The notes below the pieces were generated by a model. That model was not told the origin of the DNA. It saw nothing but the letters and a program-made list of their open reading frames with translations, and did no database searches. DNA of 64,000 nucleotides, taken from NCBI GenBank assembly GCA_036873755.1, contig JAVTVY010019021.1, positions 1-64,000 of the forward strand, given 5' to 3'. This stretch comes from Hanleya hanleyi. Its lineage: Eukaryota > Mollusca > Polyplacophora > Lepidopleurida > Hanleyidae. Every line of letters begins with the position of its first letter. Positions within the stretch are counted from its first letter, which is position 1. Positions 57,716 to 64,000 of the stretch are shown piece after piece. The translations under genes and the position numbers were made by a program.

Positions 57716-60700
57716 CTTGTAAAGAAGCGTCCACGTGCGCGGAATGTGTATTATGGGGCGACGACTTGGAAGAATTATGCCCAAGCTCGTCGTGCTTATC
57801 TTTTACATGCTACAGACGGGTTTTAGAAATTTCTTTGGGATATGAAATGTAGTGGGTCAAGATCCAGTTTCGCCCGCGTCGGTATATATTTAGCCAAGCG
57901 GGACTATTCTACACGAAGATATTTCTAGGTTGTTAGACAGTTTGACCCGTACCGGAGCTTCATTGTCTAGGGTCGATCCCAAACCCGTTCCTTTGTTCGG
58001 CTTAACAAAGACCAAGTCGGTCTTCCAGTGCATTCCATTGTCTTCGTCAGATAAAAGAATTCTTTGCCACATGTTATTTCGCCTCTGTCTATCGGTACCA
58101 CATGTTTCTTCTAAAAAGAAGAAAGCTAATAAACAACGTCGTGTGTCTATTTCTCCGTTGTCGGTTAAATCTGGACATAGTTTATTTAATTCCGTGCCCG
58201 ATCTATTTGTTGGGGCGAATGTTGGACTCGTTTGAGTCGGCCACGTGTTTAGTGTCTTCGGACGTACGTCGCTAAATATTTGGTTTTTGGCGGAGATTTT
58301 AAATTCTCTTGAAATGATCGTCTGACGATGTTTTTCTAAAAGTCTTTATGAAATCTCATGTTTAACAAATAACACAGTCCTGCATTAGGCCAGTGTGTAT
58401 TCAATATTGCGTCTCCACACAAACTTTGAGTTGCGACCCGGTGTGTTTGAGGTGGGCTTTTATTGGCTCCCAACATTCCATTTTGTTCGGTCAGTATGGA
58501 GCCTATTGTGATGTACTTTAAACGAACAGGTTTTTGTTTCGTTGATTCATGATTTTATCCATTGAATTGTTGTATAAATTACCAGGATTGTGAGTACTAC
58601 CCTCGTTTGACGCGGGAGGTTCGTTTTTCTCCGCCGGGGAAATCCGAGTCTTTATAAGCAGTCCGTCAATGTTCCATGTTGTTGTTGTATGTTTTGTTCG
58701 GACTTTGGTAGTTTTCTCACCTTCATCCATTCAATTCTTTGGTCCTACCAAGAAGGTAATCTCTTGTTATATCAAGTATTATTATGTGATTTTGATATCC
58801 TGTCTTCAAGAGAGATCTTACGGAGGTTTTATTCTGCCTCTCATGTTTACGTGTTTGTTGTTTTTGTGTACGTAACCACAACTCAACCCTATTTAAACGA
58901 TGCTATAATAATAGCGTAAATGGATGTTACGGGACTTCAATGCTACGACTGTTTGTTGCATTTTAATGAGCGTCTTTGCTGATCTCTTTATGTGATTAAG
59001 GGTGTGTCGATCAACAAAGGGATCACGTGTTGGTTATCGTGAGTATGTAATCCTATTACCCACTGTTTATTGTGAAACTGTGCTATGCCTTGATACACAA
59101 ATTTGTTTTATACATGTGAATTGTTTGTTTCTCACCAAGCTGGTCCCATCTGTATACTGTATTACGCTTATAATTCAGATGGAGTTATGCACTAATTTTA
59201 ATTTCTTCCCTATGAGAAAATTTAAAATTACTAGCGTGAGTGGGAATGTATTTGGCCGGCCAAGGATCAAGCCTAATGACACGTAAGTCGTGAAGTCTTC
59301 TATGGTTTCTTTCTACCAAGTATGTATTACCGGTACAGTCTACTAGAGCATCAAACTGCTTTTTAGTAATGTTCTTACTGTTCTTCCTCTTCTCGACAAA
59401 TTGTTCGTGTTAGGTCATTTCAAATTCTAAATTTTTGAATAACCTCACTTTCCTGCCGGCGAGAGACTTTAAATATTTTTTCCTCTCTTCGGGAATTTAA
59501 AATTCTTTAAGGATCTTTCTTGGTTTCCTGGAAAAATCTTTGTCCTGGATGTCGGTTGTGTGACTATTTGGTTATTAATAGTAACATTGTTGTAAATGTT
59601 TAATATTCTCTCCATATAAAACTCCAGTACTGATTTTCATGTACAGGAGACAAATTACATTGGGAGAGGTCATAATGTAACCATGTTCACTGACACATTA
59701 TTCGTGTTCACTGACACAAAGATCCATGATCCCATTTTTTTTCTCATTGAGCTTACATTTGGTGATTAACGCTACAAACATTTAATATGTTCATCTCTAC
59801 TGCGTTTAAAGAGAAGGAAAATTATTACAATCGACTTCGGGGTTACTGTTTGCAACGCCCTTCTGTTACGTCGTGTACTTTTATAAGTTTGTATCCTGCT
59901 CCATTATGAGCATGTATATACATTAAGTTGTGTGAATGAGGAAATCACTACGTTGTTTATCATATACAACGTTTCTCGCATTTTTCACATTACGCTTTCC
60001 TATTACACCTTGACGACATGTTCATTACGCCGTCATGTGTCTCTCATACACCTGTGCGTCGTTCTATTACATCGGTTAGACGTTTCCGGTACGCCATAAC
60101 GCCGTTTGTCACGTCATTTCTTCATTTGCGAGATGCATATTTTATATCCATTCATCGGCACTTCCTTTGATTCTCCATCGTCGGTCGTCGGCGGGAGGGG
60201 AAGTCCGTTCGTTTGGCGTCAACCTTCCACTGGTATCAATTCCTCTCGGGTTTTTCACATTGTGATTTACTTAGGTTCGTCGTTACTCTACGAAGAAAGT
60301 TCTGTTCAGACCTTGTTGTTTCCAGTCTGGAGTTCAGAATATCAAAATTGTATTGGAATCAACAGTATTTGGTCAAATACTGTTATATGGAATAGGTCTT
60401 TGGATTTTGGACGTGGATATTCTCTGAGGACGACGGCGGGATTGTGAATGACGGACTAGTCGCCTTTAATTGAATTCAGCACAGTGTTGTATTAACACAG
60501 AACCATGTTGACTTTACACACAAACATTATGTTGAGATCCGTTTACCTTTGGATTGTGCTTAAACAACACAATGTTTTCGTGGTGTACTTGGGGGACAGT
60601 TTTCTCCGACTTTCTCCATCAAGTACTTTATTCCTGTATAGACCGTTACATCAATGGTTAGACTTTGACATTATGGTTCTGTCATCAACCTTAGGGTTGC

Positions 60701-60739
60701 TTATTATATGTAGGACCTTACTCACTACGTTCGTTTTTC

Positions 60740-61437
60740 GGGTTCGGTCTCTACAGCGGATTTTTTGTCCTGGTGCCGAGGTCGTGATACCGTTCCCGAC
60801 TATTTCCCTCGTAATTGACTTCCTCCTTCACCTTCACCAGGATAGGAAGTCTCATATTAGCACCATGGAAGGCTATCGTTCTGCTCTGGCTAGGGTGTTA
60901 CGTCTTACCTTTGGTACCAACATTAGCCTTAATGATAATATCTCTGCGCTTATTCGCGCCTTCGCATTACAGTCGCGTTGTACTCGCCAACTGTTACCGA
61001 AATGGGATATCGGTGTGGTTCTGTGTGCTCTGATTATACCACCTTTTGAACCCTTAGAGTCCGCGTCTATAAAAGCTGTGTCTTATAAGACGGCCTTTGT
61101 GGCGGCGTTTGCTTTGGCGTCCAGAGTGTCTGAACTTCATGCTCTTGAAAGATCTTCTATGTCCTGGACAGCGGATTGGTCTTGCATTCCTTTTCGGCCC
61201 ATTCCTGAATTTATCGCCAAAAATGAGTCTGTTCGTTCAGGTCCGTGCGCTCAACGTTCGTACTCCATTCCTGCGTTGTCAGACTTTGTACATGGCCTCG
61301 AGGACGATCTTCTGTTATGTCCTGTTCGAGCCGTCCGCCACTATCTTACTCGTACCGGTTCCGTTCGCGGCTCTCGGCTACGGTTATCATGTCCCTTCAC
61401 CTGTCAGCAAGGCTTGATATTTAAAAAAGCCGCGTAG
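60740..61437 (+). pseudogene. DIRS tyrosine recombinase, copy 2 (main frame)
   Basis: The open frame runs from 60505; recognisable recombinase starts near 60740. It reads SLVIDFLLHLHQDRKSHIST, GYRSALARVL, CTRQLLPKWDIG, PFEPLESASIKAVSYKTAFV and ALASRVSELHALERSSMSW, where the Arg of SRVSEL is the first catalytic residue, then LCPVRAVRHYLTRT. A stop at 61435-61437 precedes the HxxR and Tyr boxes. Confidence 0.82.
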
Positions 61438-61539
61438 TTGAAGAAGACCATAAAATAGTCTTACCAATTGGCAGAAGGTAGATATACCATTGACGCCCCC
61501 ACTACTGTCTTCTGCTTCTTCTAATGTGATTCGTGCCAT

Positions 61540-61720
61540 CGCTACACATGGCCTTTATGGAAGAACTTGTCCCTCCATGACATTGTCCAGTCTTGTGTCT
61601 GGACAGCAAACTCCACGTTCACAAATTTCTATCTGTGTGATATGTCAGTGCAGTCAGATAGTGTGACCACGCTTGGGCCACTGAGGGCTACCCAGCACGT
61701 GGTTAGTTCTTTCAGAAAAA
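61540..61720 (+). pseudogene. DIRS recombinase C-terminus, copy 2
   Basis: LHDIVQSCVWTANSTFTNFY supplies the catalytic Tyr region and ends LGPLRATQHVV, as in intact DIRS recombinases. It is separated from the main frame by stops. The HxxR box is not seen between them. Confidence 0.72.
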
Positions 61721-62339
61721 GAGGGGGGGGGGCAGAATTTGTCACCATTGCAGCAAGGCAGCCATCTTGCTCTTCATCATGATCGTCTTTGAAGGAAGGA
61801 ATAAGTCGGATAGACGACCATGGACTCTCTAATCATCAATCTAAGAGGTCTGACACTTTGAGAGTTTAATCTTTACCTTAACTACGGTTTTGCTTGTGTC
61901 TTTCAGCTTGAAACTGACTTCCTTCTGGATGATCTCAGCTGTGTCTCCTACGCTCAACTCACAAGACAAGTTGGACGTAAGTCGTTGGTGGACTGAGAAT
62001 GGCGTGGCTTGGCGCCCTCTAAGACCAAGAAGACCTAACAACCCGAGTGGTAGAGGATCCTGACATCTTGGTAGAGTTTGCATATCACACCACGAGCACA
62101 GCTACATGGATGGAGGCACTCAAGAATAAGTATATCTGTATCATATCCATGATTTACCCTTTCGTCTCTGACCAGGGTTTTTCTTGTTGCTTGTTGATTG
62201 TCTCATGTTTATTCCCTTATCTGTGTCATCCCAGCTACATGGAGGAAGACACTCAAAAGATAGGTTAGATTAGTATCTTCTATTACTACTCCATAATTAC
62301 CCTCTGCTTTACCGGCCAGGTTTCTTTTGTTGAGATTTA

Positions 62340-62480
62340 TGGAAGAACCTGCCCCTCCTTGACATTGTCCAGTCTTGTGCCTGGACGGCGAACTCCACGT
62401 TCACCAATTTCTATCTGAGAGATATGTCAGTCCAGTCAGATAGGATGACCACGCTTGGGCCGCTTATAGCTGCCCAGCAC
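62340..62480 (+). pseudogene. Duplicated recombinase 3' end, copy 2
   Basis: Second version of the Tyr-box region, as at 44345-44480 in copy 1. Confidence 0.7.
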
Positions 62481-62914
62481 GTGGTCAACTAAATTTTCAA
62501 AAAAGGGGGGGGGGCGGCATTTTGTATCATCGCAGCAAATCTGCAAATTGCTGTATCATCTCATCTCATTCATACTATTGGTCCACATTTGATTCGATCA
62601 CATATGAAGGAAGAAATAAGTCAGATGGACGACCTTGGATCCTCTAAGAGATGTCGGACACTAAATCATCATTCTAAGATGCCTGACTCCATGGTGAGTG
62701 TAATCTTTACCTTAACTGCGGTTTTGATTGTGTCTTTCAGGTTGAATCTGACTTCCTTCTCATGATCTCAGCTGCGTCATCTACGCTCAACTCTCAAGAC
62801 AAGTTGGACGTAAGACGATTGTGGACTGAGAATGGTGTGGCTTGGCGACCTCTAGGCACGGACAGGTTATGCTTCACCCGGACTTAGGAACAGCCAAGTA
62901 CCTGCATGCATATA

Positions 62915-63089
62915 ATGCCTCCCGAGTAGACCTATCGACCCTCTGGGTAGGGGTCCTTTCTTGGTAGAGATTGCTTCCCGAGTAGACCTATCGACCCTCT
63001 GGGTAGGGGTCCTTTCTTTGTAGAGATTGCTTCCCGAGTAGACCTATCGACCCTCTGGGTAGGGGTCCTTTCTTGGTAGAGATTACTTC
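62915..63089. repeat. 56-bp minisatellite inside DIRS copy 2
   Basis: CCCGAGTAGACCTATCGACC starts at 62921, 62977 and 63033. Copy 1 has only one clear and one diverged unit near 44935-45030. Confidence 0.9.
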
Positions 63090-63306
63090 CACACCACGAG
63101 CACAGCTACATGGATGTAGACAATCAAGATAAGTACATCAGTATCTTATCCACATTTTAACCTTTTCGTCTTTGACCAGGGTTTCACTTGTTGATTGTTG
63201 ATTGTCTCATGCTTATGCCCATGTTTCTGTGTCATTCCAGCGGTTACTTAGCCTACTTTTGGAACTACTTCAAGACCGAGGTTCCCACCTCCATATGTTG
63301 GTACTG

Positions 63307-63405
63307 AGGCATTAATTAAAGCAGGTTTAAGACTTAGGAATCAAATATTAAACATTTATAAACAATGTTTCTATTTGTTACTAAGTCAAACCTGCTTTAA
63401 TTTAA
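63307..63405. repeat. DIRS copy 2 internal complementary region
   Basis: Reads AAGACTTAGGAATCAAAT followed by ATTAAACATTTATAAACAAT: complement of the left tip joined to complement of the right tip of this particular copy. Confidence 0.85.
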
Positions 63406-63461
63406 TTGCCCTCCCTTCCGTCCCCTCGTACCGCGGCCTTGTTCACTACTGGTCTCGGTTT

Positions 63462-63687
63462 GAGAAAGAGGATTGGAATGAGGCTTGCAGTGACCTTTAT
63501 AGTGACCACGCTGGATTGAATGGGAGAGCTCTCCTGGGGGCGGATAACTCTCTCTCCTAGGGGAGATAATTTTTGGTTTTACTTCCGTTTTCTACGTTTG
63601 ATTGTGCATTTAAATGGAGTTTAAAGGCATTAATTAAAGCAGGTTTGACTTAGTAACAAATAGAAACATTGTTTATAAATGTTTAAT
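63462..63687. repeat. DIRS copy 2 right inverted terminal repeat
   Basis: Begins GAGAAAGAGGATTGGAATGA and ends TTATAAATGTTTAAT at 63687. Confidence 0.85.
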
Positions 63688-64000
63688 GTTCATTCACATC
63701 ATCGCCACCAAATTACAAGAATATGGTAATGTTCTCTGATAACCCAATCATAAAGTGTAGAAATAAAAGGTAGTATATCATAATATATAAACCCAGAGAA
63801 CCATCGATAATTTCAACAATATCGTACATATATAGATAGCAAGACAGAATATTATATTCAGCATTGGTCCTTTTGATCAAATTATTATAAACTTTTATCA
63901 GTCATTCATCGACATACGTGCACCTTAACAATTATACTGATGCACTTGTAAACAGTTTTCAACAACCATCGACACTAAATGATGGAAATTTGAGGTTTGA
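63688..64000. other. Sequence after DIRS copy 2, nothing recognised
   Basis: AT-rich; no exon of the ankyrin gene and no repeat could be identified. Confidence 0.5.

Larger units (their letters stand above)
57304..63687. mobile_element. DIRS-like tyrosine-recombinase retroelement, copy 2 (6.4 kb)
   Basis: Same structure as copy 1: inverted terminal repeats (57312-57506 and 63462-63680), internal complementary region (63307-63405) joining the two tips, gag-like finger, recombinase. It is longer because it keeps about 0.9 kb after the gag finger that copy 1 lost. The recombinase frame is open for 310 codons. No reverse transcriptase was recognised; either it has diverged beyond recognition or the family depends on other elements. 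It sits beside the ankyrin gene exon. Confidence 0.85.

Noticed and set aside
40260..63687. Interpreting the two DIRS copies as one large segmental duplication
   Set aside because: Their flanks are unrelated, and each has its own tips mirrored in its own internal complementary region, so they are separate insertions.

Overview
The window is eukaryotic: short exons with GT/AG splice sites, long AT-rich introns and dense transposon debris. A mollusc is the best guess. This is inference from repeat style: a SINE with a CTCACTCACTCA tail, repeats reading 'aaaggggcataactctgtaaa', GGAC microsatellite tails, AGGTCA-rich repeats and many ACATGTA words. No species can be named.

Two protein-coding genes can be supported. 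On the plus strand, 2772-38211 holds a complete KATNAL2 (katanin p60 catalytic subunit A-like 2, a LisH plus AAA ATPase microtubule-severing protein). I reconstructed 16 coding exons; every phase matches and the total is 559 codons plus stop. A 37-nt microexon at 18328-18364 is needed to keep the frame. On the minus strand, converging on KATNAL2, are three 3' exons of an ankyrin-repeat gene of the RFXANK/ANKRA2 type (56785-57011, 51813-51960, 49774-49889); its 5' exons are not seen.

Most of the rest is mobile DNA. KATNAL2 introns carry two 1.9-kb copies of one CAG...CTG transposon with 5-bp target duplications, other elements of the same general type, a TTAA-flanked piggyBac-like MITE, two Harbinger-like MITEs, MITEs with CCGTAGCC termini, a 908-bp palindrome, a TTAGGCC...GGTAAC element family, a 156-bp tandem array containing X-box-like sites, LINE 3' ends, a MULE transposase remnant and a SINE.

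Downstream of KATNAL2, 40260-45630 and 57304-63687 are two copies of a DIRS-like tyrosine-recombinase retroelement. Each has inverted terminal repeats, an internal complementary region that matches the joined ends, a gag-like zinc-finger remnant and a decayed recombinase. No reverse transcriptase is recognisable in either. Copy 1 sits inside an older inverted-repeat element whose two halves can be rejoined, which fixes the insertion point and shows no long target duplication. Between the copies are an AGGTCA-rich repeat with perfect oestrogen-response-element-like palindromes, hairpins, a cluster of small MITEs and a decayed LINE (about 52300-56310) split by a tandem repeat insertion.

I found no RNA genes, CRISPR arrays or prokaryotic features. 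The most unusual structures are the DIRS-like pair with its nested insertion, the X-box array inside a cilia-related gene next to an RFXANK-like gene, and the long palindrome.
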